The notes beneath the pieces were generated by a model that ran no database searches, had not been told where the DNA came from, and saw only the letters and a program-made list of their open reading frames with translations. Below are positions 44,176 through 53,637 of a DNA stretch of 64,000 nucleotides, in pieces. Location: NCBI RefSeq assembly GCF_003946915.1, contig NZ_RPOC01000019.1:1-64000 (forward strand). The letters are read 5' to 3'. The stretch is from Flavobacterium ustbae. Its GTDB lineage: Bacteria; Bacteroidota; Bacteroidia; Flavobacteriales; Flavobacteriaceae. The position numbers and the translations under genes are program-made. Every line of letters starts with the position of its first letter. Position 1 is the stretch's first letter.

Positions 44176-45411
44176 TTACCATTCATTCACTTTATTGGCA
44201 TCCATTTTAAGGAATATAAACAGTAAAATAGTGAATCCCCAGAGGCCAGAACCTCCGTATGAAAAGAAGGGCAGAGGAACCCCGATTGTTGGGAAAATAC
44301 CAATTACCATCGCGATGTTTACAAAGAAGTGTATAAAGAGAATTGCGGCGACACAGTAGCCATAAACCCGACTAAACTTTGTCTTTTGTCTTTCTGCTAA
44401 ATAAATTACTCTAAGCAATAAGCTAACGAAAAGTAGAATAACAACAAAAGAACCAGCAAATCCCCATTCTTCACCAACGGTTGTAAAAATATAATCGGTG
44501 TGCTGTTCAGGAACAAATCCTCCTTTTGTTTGTGTTCCTTCTAGAAAACCTTTTCCAATCCATCCGCCAGATCCGATTGCAATTTCAGACTGATTGGTAT
44601 TATAACCAATACCTTTCATGTCTACAGTTTTACCTAGTAAAATATTGAAACGGTCTCTATGGTGCTGTTTAAAAACGTTATCAAATACATAATCTACAGA
44701 AAAAACAAATCCAGAAATTAAAATCAATAAGATACCGCTTAAAATGATATTTCGATCTACTGCTCTGCCTTTGAAATGTATGATTGCCAAAACCACAAAA
44801 GCCATTATGATAACAGCGTACGGTTCTAAAACCAAAGTAAGAACAAAGAGAATAATAGTTATAAAACCAGTCCAAACATACCAAGAAGGTAAACCTTCTC
44901 TATACAAAACAAGAATAAAGGCACTATAAATTAAAGCACTTCCAGGGTCGGGTTGAGGTAAAATCAATAATACCGGCAAAAGCATAATAGCCAAAGCCTG
45001 AATCTGTCTGTTAGTTTCTTTTAAGTTAATTTGCGTATCGCTTAAATATTTGGCCAAAGCCAAAGAAGTGGCGGCTTTTGCAAACTCAGAAGGCTGAAGG
45101 GTAAAACTTCCTATGGCATACCAGCATCGTTGTCCAGCAATTGTTTTTCCGAAGAGAAATAATCCTGCAAGAGACAATAAAGCGACACCAAATATAATGC
45201 TGGCATATTTTTCATAAAATTTACCATCAACAAAAAGAACGACAAAGATCAAAGGAATTGTACAGCAAATAAAGATAAGCTGTTTTTGATAAGTGCCATC
45301 TGTTGACAATAAAGAAGACGAATAGATATTAAGCCAACCTAAAGTTACCAGCGCAATGTAGATAAAGACACTTATCCAATCAATATTATTTTTTACACTT
45401 TGATTTTTCAT
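44176..45411 (-). CDS. rodA: Rod shape-determining protein RodA (SEDS glycosyltransferase)
   Basis: A 411-residue SEDS-family membrane protein that polymerises lipid II in the elongasome. About ten helices. Family motifs are seen in SFTLQPSEFAKAATSLALAKYL, LPQPDPGSALIY, EGTQTKGGFVPEQHTDYIFTTVGEEWGF and the C-terminal GVPLPFFSYGGSG. It is the last gene of the mre operon, 18 bp after its partner penicillin-binding protein 2. Confidence 0.96.
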   Translation of the reverse strand: MKNQSVKNNIDWISVFIYIALVTLGWLNIYSSSLLSTDGTYQKQLIFICCTIPLIFVVLFVDGKFYEKYASIIFGVALLSLAGLFLFGKTIAGQRCWYAIGSFTLQPSEFAKAATSLALAKYLSDTQINLKETNRQIQALAIMLLPVLLILPQPDPGSALIYSAFILVLYREGLPSWYVWTGFITIILFVLTLVLEPYAVIIMAFVVLAIIHFKGRAVDRNIILSGILLILISGFVFSVDYVFDNVFKQHHRDRFNILLGKTVDMKGIGYNTNQSEIAIGSGGWIGKGFLEGTQTKGGFVPEQHTDYIFTTVGEEWGFAGSFVVILLFVSLLLRVIYLAERQKTKFSRVYGYCVAAILFIHFFVNIAMVIGIFPTIGVPLPFFSYGGSGLWGFTILLFIFLKMDANKVNEW

Positions 45412-45429
45412 TTGAAATAATCTTCTTTC

Positions 45430-47400
45430 TTAATTTTTCTTAGTTGTGTCTACTGCTGTTTTCTTGGCTTCTGGTTTAGGAACAACTGGTTTGGGAACAA
45501 TAATTTTGGCTCTTAAAACAGAATCTTTAGGCACAGATTCTATAATACTTGCTGGATTTGGCGGCGCAACTTTTGCATATTCTGCTGCCAAACTTTTATT
45601 TAAAACTCTAATTTCTAAATCGGTTCTGGTGATTTTTTTTCTCAAATATTTTTCAATCATCAAACTTGCGATCGGTCCAGCTACAGTTGCACCAAAACCT
45701 CCATTTTCGATCATTACGGCAATGGCAATTTTCGGATTGTCTTTTGGAGCAAATGCCACAAATATAGAGTGGTCTTTAAGCTGTGTTCTTTTTCCGTTAA
45801 TTTTCGCAAAGTTCTCTGCTGTTCCTGTTTTACCGCAAATATCAATTCCTTCTACTCGAAGTGAATAAGCGGTACCTCTATTGTAAACATCAAAAAGACC
45901 GCTGATTATAGGAGTAAAATATTTTTGATCGATTGTGGTAACGTGTTTTGTTGTAAACTTAGGATCAATCTTTTCACCTTCAATTTTTTTAATGATATGA
46001 GGCGTATAGTAATAACCTTGATTGGCTATTGTTGCCATCATATTAGCTAGCTGAATAGGCGTCATTAAAACTTCTCCCTGTCCGATAGCATTAGATACAA
46101 TTGCAGTACTTCTCCAGCCACCGTTTGGATAGATTCTTTTGTAGGTTTTGGAAGTCGGAATATTACCTCGTTTACCTGTAGGCAAATCGTAACCCATAAA
46201 CTGACCTAACCCAAAACTTTTTACGTGATTGCTCCAAATATCTACAGCAGCGCCTGGCTTAGTGTATTTGTTTATAGTTCTCATATATGCAGTTGCGAAA
46301 TAAGTATTACAAGATTGATAAATACCTCTGTGCAATTGTAATTGTCCTCCACTGCAGTGGCATCTCATAAAACGGCCACGTGCGTAACTAAAACCGTGGT
46401 GACAAGAAACACTGAATTTTTCCTCGTCTATCACACCTTCTTGCAATGCCACCAAACCTGTTAAGATTTTAAATGGCGAACCAGGAGGATATTCGGCCAA
46501 TAGACCTCTGTCATATAAAGGTTTTGCAATAGAATCGTTGTATAAAAGCGTGTAATTTTTAGATCTTTGGCGCCCTACTAAAATTCCCGGATCATAAGAA
46601 GGAGCGGTAATTAATGAAAGAATTTCACCAGTTTTAGGTTCAATGGCTACAATTCCGCCTCGCTTATTAATCATTAATTCTTCGCCATATTTCTGAAGTT
46701 CGGCATCGATAGTTAAATTAATGTCTTCTCCAGCTACAGCAATTGTATCGTATTTTCCTTCTTTATAAGGGCCAATTTCTCGATTGTATTTATCTTTCTG
46801 AATATATTTTACACCCTTTATTCCGCGTAAAATTTCTTCATAGCTTTGTTCTACACCTTGTTTCCCAATTAAATCTCCGCTATTGTAGTATGGATTCTGA
46901 GCAATTAATTTTTCGTTAACTTGTGTGATAAAACCAAAAATGTTTGCTCCATAATCTACTTCGTAGTCACGCAACGATCTCTTTTGGAAATAAAAACCTT
47001 CATATTTTCTGATTTTTTCCTGAAAAGCAGCGAATTCGTTTTTATTCAGCTGAGATAAGAAAACAGAGGGAAGTCTAGGGCTATATACTTTTGCTTTTGC
47101 AACGCGTTTATGATATTCTTCTGGAGTTATATTCAAAAGAGCGCAGAATTCGTCAATATTTAGATCTTTTTTGATTTCTCTCGGAATAACCATGATATCA
47201 TAAGAAGCCTGATTCGCAACAAGAAGTTTTCCGTTACGATCATAGATGTAGCCTCTTTCTGGGTAGTCATAGACCTTTTTTATCGCATTATTTTCAGATT
47301 TCAATTTAAAAGAATCATCAATAATCTGCAGGTAAAAGATTCTGATCACTAGCAAAGATGCTGCAATAATAATTATAGTGGGCAGCAAGACTTTTCTCAT
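45430..47400 (-). CDS. mrdA: Penicillin-binding protein 2
   Basis: A 656-residue class B transpeptidase of cell elongation. An N-terminal membrane helix (about 4-24) is followed by the PBP dimerisation domain (about 45-215) and the transpeptidase domain. The active-site motif PPGSPFK has its Ser near residue 308, and KTGTAEN is near 525. The C-terminus is a Pro/Lys-rich tail. It overlaps mreD by 4 bp and precedes rodA, its SEDS partner. Confidence 0.96.
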   Translation of the reverse strand: MRKVLLPTIIIIAASLLVIRIFYLQIIDDSFKLKSENNAIKKVYDYPERGYIYDRNGKLLVANQASYDIMVIPREIKKDLNIDEFCALLNITPEEYHKRVAKAKVYSPRLPSVFLSQLNKNEFAAFQEKIRKYEGFYFQKRSLRDYEVDYGANIFGFITQVNEKLIAQNPYYNSGDLIGKQGVEQSYEEILRGIKGVKYIQKDKYNREIGPYKEGKYDTIAVAGEDINLTIDAELQKYGEELMINKRGGIVAIEPKTGEILSLITAPSYDPGILVGRQRSKNYTLLYNDSIAKPLYDRGLLAEYPPGSPFKILTGLVALQEGVIDEEKFSVSCHHGFSYARGRFMRCHCSGGQLQLHRGIYQSCNTYFATAYMRTINKYTKPGAAVDIWSNHVKSFGLGQFMGYDLPTGKRGNIPTSKTYKRIYPNGGWRSTAIVSNAIGQGEVLMTPIQLANMMATIANQGYYYTPHIIKKIEGEKIDPKFTTKHVTTIDQKYFTPIISGLFDVYNRGTAYSLRVEGIDICGKTGTAENFAKINGKRTQLKDHSIFVAFAPKDNPKIAIAVMIENGGFGATVAGPIASLMIEKYLRKKITRTDLEIRVLNKSLAAEYAKVAPPNPASIIESVPKDSVLRAKIIVPKPVVPKPEAKKTAVDTTKKN

Positions 47401-47903
47401 CGTTTATTGGGCTTAATAAGATAAATTATTATTATTGAGGTGATTATCGTAAAGATAGAGCTAAATAAGGTTCGGAGCAAAATGTCCCAGATAAATTTGA
47501 ATTGAAATGCTTCTAAGACAAACAAGACAATATGATGCATTAAAACCGAGACCAGTATAAATGAAAATCTTTCGGGTGTTAAAGATTCGTTTAGTTTAAT
47601 AGTTTGATATTCATAACTCAAACCAAAAGAAAATTTGAAAATATAAGGTCTGTAATAAGCTAGAATAACACATGCAGTGGCATGTATACCTCCAGAATTA
47701 CAAAACATATCCATTATTAATCCTAAGAAAAAACTAGAAATTATTAATCCTGCTTTATTGCTATTTACAGGGTATAAAATAATATACAAGATATACGGAA
47801 AAGGACTTATGTATCCTAAGAAATTCATGTTGTTGAAAATAACAACCTGAATTGCCAGTAACATAATAAATCGAAAAATATTTACCAACAAAGCGCTATT
47901 CAT
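47397..47903 (-). CDS. mreD: Rod shape-determining protein MreD
   Basis: A 168-residue inner-membrane protein with five or six helices. Sequence conservation in MreD is low, but size, topology and position between mreC (8-bp overlap) and mrdA (4-bp overlap) make the call safe. It is part of the elongasome membrane complex. Confidence 0.9.
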   Translation of the reverse strand: MNSALLVNIFRFIMLLAIQVVIFNNMNFLGYISPFPYILYIILYPVNSNKAGLIISSFFLGLIMDMFCNSGGIHATACVILAYYRPYIFKFSFGLSYEYQTIKLNESLTPERFSFILVSVLMHHIVLFVLEAFQFKFIWDILLRTLFSSIFTIITSIIIIYLIKPNKR

Positions 47904-48726
47904 CTTTCTCTTTGCTTTTGTTTTCTAAATTAATAAGCTCTTCTCTTCCTTTACTTTTAATGATATAAACGTGTCCCAAATTGGTCATGTCGTTGAACAA
48001 TTTCACTTTTATAACATAAAAACTTGTGCCTTCTTTTTTATAGACAATATCAACAGTTCCAATATTAATGCCTTCAGGGAAAATTACAGATTGCCCACCA
48101 GTAACAATAGTATCTCCTTTTCTGATAGAAGCCAATCTAGGAACATCTTCTAACTGTACATATCCGGTGCTTTTTCCGTTCCATGTCAATGAACCGAAAT
48201 GATTTGATTTCTTGATTTTCGCATTGATGTGCGATTTCATATTCAAAATACTAACTACAGTTGAGTAGTTTGGCGAAGTATTGTCAATAACACCGACAAT
48301 TCCTAAGCTATTGATAACTCCCATATCTTGTTTAACCCCGTCTTTGCTTCCAGAGTTTAAAGTGATATAGTTCTCGTGTGTGCTGTATGAATTATGAATA
48401 ACTTTAGATACTATAATATCTGAAGGTTTTACGCCTTTAATACTGTCAGGTGTAGGTGGTTTTGTAGTGTCTTCTTTGTTGAATAAAAGACTCTTTAATC
48501 TTGCGTTCTCAAGTACAAGTTCGTCGTTTTCTGCTCTTAAATTCAAGTATTCATTTACACGATTGATTCTTTCGTAAACACCGCCACTTAAAAAATTAGC
48601 AGAACTAATTACTCTGCTTCTGTGAAAGGAATGTGATTGAATTGTGAGTCCTAACGATATACCTAAAAGCAGCAAAAACAGCAATCGATTACTGTTTCTT
48701 ATAATAAAATTAAATATTTGCTGCAT
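47896..48726 (-). CDS. mreC: Rod shape-determining protein MreC
   Basis: A 276-residue periplasmic scaffold anchored by one helix (about 13-29). A coiled coil (about 50-80, INRVNEYLNLRAENDELVLENARL) is followed by the two beta-barrel MreC core (about 105-260; NYITLNSGSKDGVKQDMGVINSLGIVGVI). The acidic/basic tail is typical of flavobacterial copies. It links MreB filaments to PBP2. Confidence 0.95.
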   Translation of the reverse strand: MQQIFNFIIRNSNRLLFLLLLGISLGLTIQSHSFHRSRVISSANFLSGGVYERINRVNEYLNLRAENDELVLENARLKSLLFNKEDTTKPPTPDSIKGVKPSDIIVSKVIHNSYSTHENYITLNSGSKDGVKQDMGVINSLGIVGVIDNTSPNYSTVVSILNMKSHINAKIKKSNHFGSLTWNGKSTGYVQLEDVPRLASIRKGDTIVTGGQSVIFPEGINIGTVDIVYKKEGTSFYVIKVKLFNDMTNLGHVYIIKSKGREELINLENKSKEKDE

Positions 48727-48838
48727 TTCTTGTCTGGTTATTTTGTTTCAGGATATGCTTAAAGGTTTCAGTTTTTACAAGGGTCAAATATTGAAAATTC
48801 GACCCTTATAAAAGTAAATTGATTGTTATTTTTAGATC

Positions 48839-49867
48839 TTATTTAATTAAGATGCTTTTAAATTTTGCAATGTTTTTAAGAGCCATTCCTGTTCCTCGTA
48901 CAACTGCTCTTAACGGATCTTCAGCAATATAAACTGGTAAATCTGTTTTTTGAGAAATACGCTTGTCAAGACCTCTTAACATTGATCCACCACCAGCTAA
49001 ATAAATACCAGTGTTGTAGATATCTGCTGCTAACTCTGGAGGAGTCTGAGATAATGTTTCCATTACAGCATCTTCAATACGCTGAATAGATTTATCTAAA
49101 GCTTTTGCTATTTCACGGTAAGAAACATCTACTTGTTTTGGTTTACCCGTAAGCAAATCTCTACCTTGAACCGACATATCTTCTGGCGGGCCATCTAAAT
49201 CTTCGATTGCCGCTCCAATTTGAATTTTAATTTTCTCAGCAGTACTTTCTCCAACAAAAAGGTTGTGCTGTGTACGCATGTAATAAACGATATCATTTGT
49301 GAAAACGTCACCTGCAATTTTTACAGATTTGTCACATACAATTCCGCCCAAAGCGATAACCGCGATTTCCGTTGTACCACCTCCGATATCTACAATCATG
49401 TTACCTTTTGGCTGCATAATGTCAATACCAATACCAATTGCCGCTGCCATTGGCTCATGAATCAAGTAAACTTCTTTTCCGTTTACTCTTTCACAAGATT
49501 CCTTCACCGCTCTCATCTCCACTTCAGTAATACCAGAAGGAATACAAACAACCATACGTAAAGCTGGAGTAAACATTCTTTTTTTCAATGCAGGAATACT
49601 TTTAATGAACATATTGATCATTTTTTCCGAAGCATCAAAATCAGCAATTACACCATCTTTCAAAGGCCTTATAGTTTTGATGTTTTCATGTGTTTTACCT
49701 TGCATCATGTTGGCTTCTTTACCAACAGCAATGATTTTGCCTGATACTCTATCACGTGCAACGATAGACGGACTATCAATGACAACTTTATCATTATGAA
49801 TGATTAAAGTGTTTGCGGTTCCAAGGTCTATCGCAATATCCTCGGTCATGAAATCAAAAAATCCCAT
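48839..49867 (-). CDS. mreB: Rod shape-determining actin-like protein MreB
   Basis: A 342-residue cytoplasmic actin homologue that guides cell-wall elongation. The ATP-binding motifs are DLGTANTLI (phosphate 1), GNMIVDIGGGTTEIAVIALGG (phosphate 2) and YLAGGGSMLRGLD (adenosine). The N-terminal MGFFDFMTEDIAIDLG is typical. It is first of the mre series, 56 bp after purH and 112 bp before mreC. Confidence 0.97.
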   Translation of the reverse strand: MGFFDFMTEDIAIDLGTANTLIIHNDKVVIDSPSIVARDRVSGKIIAVGKEANMMQGKTHENIKTIRPLKDGVIADFDASEKMINMFIKSIPALKKRMFTPALRMVVCIPSGITEVEMRAVKESCERVNGKEVYLIHEPMAAAIGIGIDIMQPKGNMIVDIGGGTTEIAVIALGGIVCDKSVKIAGDVFTNDIVYYMRTQHNLFVGESTAEKIKIQIGAAIEDLDGPPEDMSVQGRDLLTGKPKQVDVSYREIAKALDKSIQRIEDAVMETLSQTPPELAADIYNTGIYLAGGGSMLRGLDKRISQKTDLPVYIAEDPLRAVVRGTGMALKNIAKFKSILIK

Positions 49868-49923
49868 AAGTTTTTTAGGGGTTTAAAATGTTATAAATTA
49901 TTTATCGAACAAAGTTAAACAAA

Positions 49924-51450
49924 TTAATGTTTAAAATGACGAGTTCCTGTAAATACCATTGCAAGATTATTTTCATTGCAATAATTAATACTTAATTCGT
50001 CTTTAATCGAACCTCCAGGCTGAATTACAGCAGTTATTCCTGCTTTTTTAGCCAATTCTACGCAATCCGGAAATGGGAAAAATGCGTCACTTGCCATCGA
50101 AGCTCCATTTAAATCAAATCCAAAAGCTTTTGCTTTGTCAACAGCTTGAATTAAAGCGTCGACTCTTGAAGTCTGACCTGTACCTGATGAAATCAATGTT
50201 CCGTTTTTAGCAAATACAATAGTGTTTGATTTTGTATTCTTGCAGATTTTAGAAGCAAAGATCAAATCTTCGATCTCTTGAGCAGTAGGTTCTGTAATTG
50301 TAACGGTTTTTAAATGCTCTTTATTATCCGTAATATTATTTCTGTCCTGAATTAACAAACCATTAAGACAAGTTCTAACTTGGCGAGCTGGTAATTCAAC
50401 TTCATTCTGAACCAAAATAATTCTGTTTTTCTTCTCTTGAAGTACTTCAATTGCTGTATCATCGTAAGCTGGAGCAATTACAACCTCGCAGAATAGTTTG
50501 TTGATTTCTTGAGCCGTTTCTAAGTCAATTTTAACATTTGAAATTAAAACTCCTCCAAAAGCAGAAGTAGGATCACATGCTAAAGCTGCTAAATAAGCTT
50601 CGCTGATTGTTTTTCTAGAAGCCAATCCGCAAGCATTGTTGTGTTTTAAAATGGCGAATGTTGGTCCGTCAGTTTTAAATTCAGCAATTAAATTAACTGC
50701 AGCATCTACATCTAGTAAATTGTTGTATGATAATTCTTTTCCATGAATTTTATTGAACATTGCATCAAAATCTCCAAAGAAGAATCCTTTTTGGTGAGGG
50801 TTTTCACCATATCTTAAAACTTGACCATTTGCAATACTTTCTTTGTAAATAGTCTCGTCTGTATTAAAGTAATTAAAAATAGCTCCATCATAGTGAGATG
50901 AAACGTGGAAAGCTTTAGTAGCAAACAATCTTCTGTTTTCAAGAGTTGTTGCTCCGTCTTGCTCTGTAATCAAATCCAGAAGTAGGCTGTACTCGTGAAC
51001 AGAAGCTACAATTACAGTGTCTTTGAAATTTTTTGCACCTGCACGAATTAATGAAATACCACCAATATCAATTTTTTCAATAATATCTTGTTCGCTTGCT
51101 CCAGAAGCAACTGTTTTTTCAAAAGGATATAAATCAACAATTACTAAATCGATTTGCGGAATATCAAATTCCTTCATTTGCTGAACATCGCTCTCGTTGT
51201 CTTGACGATTTAAGATACCACCAAAGATTTTTGGATGCAAAGTTTTTACTCTTCCGCCTAAAATTTCAGGAAAAGAAGTAATGTCTTCAACAGGAACTAC
51301 CGGAATACCAAGGTTTTTGATGAAATCTTCAGTTCCTCCAGTTGAATAAAGTGTTACATTTTGTTCGTGTAGTTTTCTAACAATTGGTTCTAATCCATCT
51401 TTAGAAAAAACAGAAATTAATGCCGATTGTATTTTTTTAGTTGTGCTCAT
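49924..51450 (-). CDS. purH: Bifunctional AICAR transformylase/IMP cyclohydrolase
   Basis: Catalyses the last two steps of IMP synthesis. The 508-residue protein has an N-terminal MGS-like cyclohydrolase domain (about 1-140; SALISVFSKDGLEPIV, STGGTEDFIKNLGIPV, GGRVKTLHPKIFGGIL) and the AICARFT domain with LRYGENPHQKG, KHNNACGLA, SDAFFPFPD and QPGGSIKD. The ATG at 51450 is chosen over one at 51477 that lies within the -7 box. It probably leads into mreB. Confidence 0.96.
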   Translation of the reverse strand: MSTTKKIQSALISVFSKDGLEPIVRKLHEQNVTLYSTGGTEDFIKNLGIPVVPVEDITSFPEILGGRVKTLHPKIFGGILNRQDNESDVQQMKEFDIPQIDLVIVDLYPFEKTVASGASEQDIIEKIDIGGISLIRAGAKNFKDTVIVASVHEYSLLLDLITEQDGATTLENRRLFATKAFHVSSHYDGAIFNYFNTDETIYKESIANGQVLRYGENPHQKGFFFGDFDAMFNKIHGKELSYNNLLDVDAAVNLIAEFKTDGPTFAILKHNNACGLASRKTISEAYLAALACDPTSAFGGVLISNVKIDLETAQEINKLFCEVVIAPAYDDTAIEVLQEKKNRIILVQNEVELPARQVRTCLNGLLIQDRNNITDNKEHLKTVTITEPTAQEIEDLIFASKICKNTKSNTIVFAKNGTLISSGTGQTSRVDALIQAVDKAKAFGFDLNGASMASDAFFPFPDCVELAKKAGITAVIQPGGSIKDELSINYCNENNLAMVFTGTRHFKH

Positions 51451-51474
51451 TGTGTAGTTATGATTTTCAGACTG

Positions 51475-51482
51475 CAAAAGTA
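51475..51482 (-). promoter_or_regulatory. Promoter -7 box of purH
   Basis: TACTTTTG on the minus strand, 24 bp before the ATG at 51450. The -33 element is not clear. Confidence 0.5.
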
Positions 51483-51614
51483 GTTTTTTTATATATTATT
51501 TTAAAGTAATTGATGTAACAAAATGCTAAAAAAATCTACTGATGAGTAAGTTAACTTTTATTAGGTTTTTGAATTTAAATTATTGAATTTTACTTTATTG
51601 AAAAATACAAAAAT

Positions 51615-52862
51615 ATGATCGTTTATTTAAGATTATTAAAAGAAAGTCTAAGTTTTGCTATTAATGCACTTCGCAATAACAAATTGAGAACATTATTGTC
51701 TTTATTAGGCGTTACAATTGGTATTTTTTCAATCATTGCTGTTTTGGCTGCCGTTGATTCTTTAGATAAAAAAATTACTAAAGATTTGAGCAGTTTAGAT
51801 AAAAATACGATTTATTTAATGAAATTCAGTTTTGGGCCTTCTGAAATTCCGCAATGGAAACGTGAACAGTTCCCCAATGTGAAATATGATGAATATGTCG
51901 GACTTAAAAATTCGATGAACGATACAGATCAAGTAGGGTATCAGCTTTTTGTAAATAGAGAAAGTTTAAAATACGATTCTAAAACAGTCAGCGATGTCAA
52001 TATTATTCCTGCGTCAAGCGAAATGGTCGATATTGACGGAGTGAGTTTTGATAAAGGAAGGTTTTATAACGAATCTGAATCTAACTCTGGAACTGCTGTT
52101 GTTGTTCTCGGTTACGATATTGCCGATGGACTTTTCGGAACAAGTGACCCAATTGGTAAAAACATCCGTCTGTACGGACAGCGATTTACAGTTATTGGCG
52201 TAATGGCAAAACAAGGAGCAGGATTTTTTGGAGACAGTAACGATACCTCGGTTTATATTCCAGCTAATTTTTTAAGAAGAATGTACGGAGATAGCGATGC
52301 AATGACACCTGTAATTGTTTTGAAACCGGTAAAAGGAGTTGATATGGACGCGTACAAAGCGCAAATTGCACAGAAACTTAGGGCAATTCGCGGAATGAAA
52401 GCGGGAGAAATGGACAATTTTTTTATTAATGTACTTTCTGGATTTACCGATTTTATTGATGGAATTTTAGGGCAAATGAATTTTGTGGGCTGGGTGATTA
52501 GCGGATTCTCTCTTTTGGTTGGCGGCTTTGGAATTGCCAATATTATGTTTGTTTCGGTTAAAGAAAGAACCAATCTTATCGGGATTCAAAAATCATTAGG
52601 AGCAAAAAATAAATTTATCCTGTTTCAATTTTTGTTCGAAGCTGTTATTCTTTCTGTAATAGGAGGTATTATTGGTCTTTTAATGGTTTGGGGAATTGCC
52701 TTTGCCTTGACCAAAATGCTGGATTTTGAATTTGTTCTTAGTATAGGGAATGTCATTTTAGGAACAACTTTGGCCGCAATTATCGGATTAATTTCAGGAA
52801 TTCTTCCCGCAATTTCTGCCGCAAATTTAGATCCGGTTGAGGCTATTAGAACAGGGATGTAG
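51615..52862 (+). CDS. ABC transporter permease, MacB/FtsX type
   Basis: A 415-residue inner-membrane protein. One helix (about 28-48) is followed by a periplasmic MacB-type core domain (about 50-260), then a three-helix FtsX domain (about 290-405; VKERTNLIGIQKSLGAKNKFIL). Such permeases work with a LolD/MacB-like ATPase in lipoprotein release or efflux. No ATPase gene lies next to it, so the partner must be encoded elsewhere. It stands alone between purH and a convergent lipoprotein gene. Confidence 0.9.
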   Translation: MIVYLRLLKESLSFAINALRNNKLRTLLSLLGVTIGIFSIIAVLAAVDSLDKKITKDLSSLDKNTIYLMKFSFGPSEIPQWKREQFPNVKYDEYVGLKNSMNDTDQVGYQLFVNRESLKYDSKTVSDVNIIPASSEMVDIDGVSFDKGRFYNESESNSGTAVVVLGYDIADGLFGTSDPIGKNIRLYGQRFTVIGVMAKQGAGFFGDSNDTSVYIPANFLRRMYGDSDAMTPVIVLKPVKGVDMDAYKAQIAQKLRAIRGMKAGEMDNFFINVLSGFTDFIDGILGQMNFVGWVISGFSLLVGGFGIANIMFVSVKERTNLIGIQKSLGAKNKFILFQFLFEAVILSVIGGIIGLLMVWGIAFALTKMLDFEFVLSIGNVILGTTLAAIIGLISGILPAISAANLDPVEAIRTGM

Positions 52863-52867
52863 GTTTT

Positions 52868-52912
52868 TTTAAAGGCTCTAAGGCGCTGAGATGCTAAGGT
52901 TCTGAGGTTTTT
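52868..52912. repeat. Dispersed CTTAG-type intergenic repeat, copy 2
   Basis: GGCTCTAAGGCGCTGAGATG followed by CTAAGGTTCTGAGG; its reverse complement shares CTCAGAACCTTAGC with 44138-44151. Both copies lie within about 15 bp of a stop codon, in convergent intergenic spaces. Confidence 0.6.
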
Positions 52913-52943
52913 CTTTGTGAAAATTCCAGAGAAACGACACATT

Positions 52944-53552
52944 TTATTTGTTTTGCAATTTAGGTTTTGAAAAAGGAAATGTAATTCTGTTTTTATCCCA
53001 TTTAATATCTTCTGAATTGTAATATTCACTTCCCTTCTTGTATTTTAATACCGTATCTTCTTCTTGAGTTGTCCTTCTGACGATGTAGATGTCTCTATAT
53101 TTTGTAAAAGAAATTATAGATTTTTTTAAGTCAAAAAAGGCTTTCGAATTTATGGTGTCAGATTTTGAAGCAATATATGTCACATTTCGAAAATCATCTT
53201 TATAATTTAATTTTATAAACTGATAGATGTTTTTATTCGATAATAATATTAAATCTTTTGGATGTAAATTGATAAAATGCGGAATTGTATCGGCAGTTGG
53301 TGTTCCGCAAATCATGCCTATTGCTGGTCTTTGAAAGTAATACATTGTTGTATCTGAATCAATAATAAAAGTATTTGTGCCATAAACGAGCCAGCCAGGA
53401 ATAGGGTAGCTTGGTGGAATAGTGTCATTGCCAGTGATTTTTCCTTTTCTTTCCTTCGAAACTATATAAGGAATATTTTCTTCAATGTCTTTTTTCTTAT
53501 TGCAGTCAGTAAGAAGAAAACAAATTACAACACCAATAAAAAGTCTATTCAT
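52944..53552 (-). CDS. Hypothetical lipoprotein
   Basis: A 202-residue protein with a lipoprotein signal (lipobox LLTDC, Cys17). The mature part is beta-rich with no recognised domain (GWLVYGTNTFIIDSDTTMYYFQRPAIGMICGTP). The ATG at 53552 opens the signal peptide. It is a single gene between the ABC permease and accD; no function can be suggested. Confidence 0.72.
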   Translation of the reverse strand: MNRLFIGVVICFLLTDCNKKKDIEENIPYIVSKERKGKITGNDTIPPSYPIPGWLVYGTNTFIIDSDTTMYYFQRPAIGMICGTPTADTIPHFINLHPKDLILLSNKNIYQFIKLNYKDDFRNVTYIASKSDTINSKAFFDLKKSIISFTKYRDIYIVRRTTQEEDTVLKYKKGSEYYNSEDIKWDKNRITFPFSKPKLQNK

Positions 53553-53583
53553 AAAAATCAGATTTAAAATAAAGATATAAAAA

Positions 53584-53613
53584 AATCCCATTTACAAATT
53601 TGCAAATGGGATT
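53584..53613. terminator. Near-perfect palindrome between accD and lipoprotein gene
   Basis: AATCCCATTT (53584-53593) and AAATGGGATT (53604-53613) flank an inner CAAATTTG palindrome, so 28 of 30 bases pair. A/T-rich flanks fit a terminator for accD, 25 bases after its stop. Confidence 0.8.
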
Positions 53614-53637
53614 CTAGGTATTTGAATAGTTTAAAAA

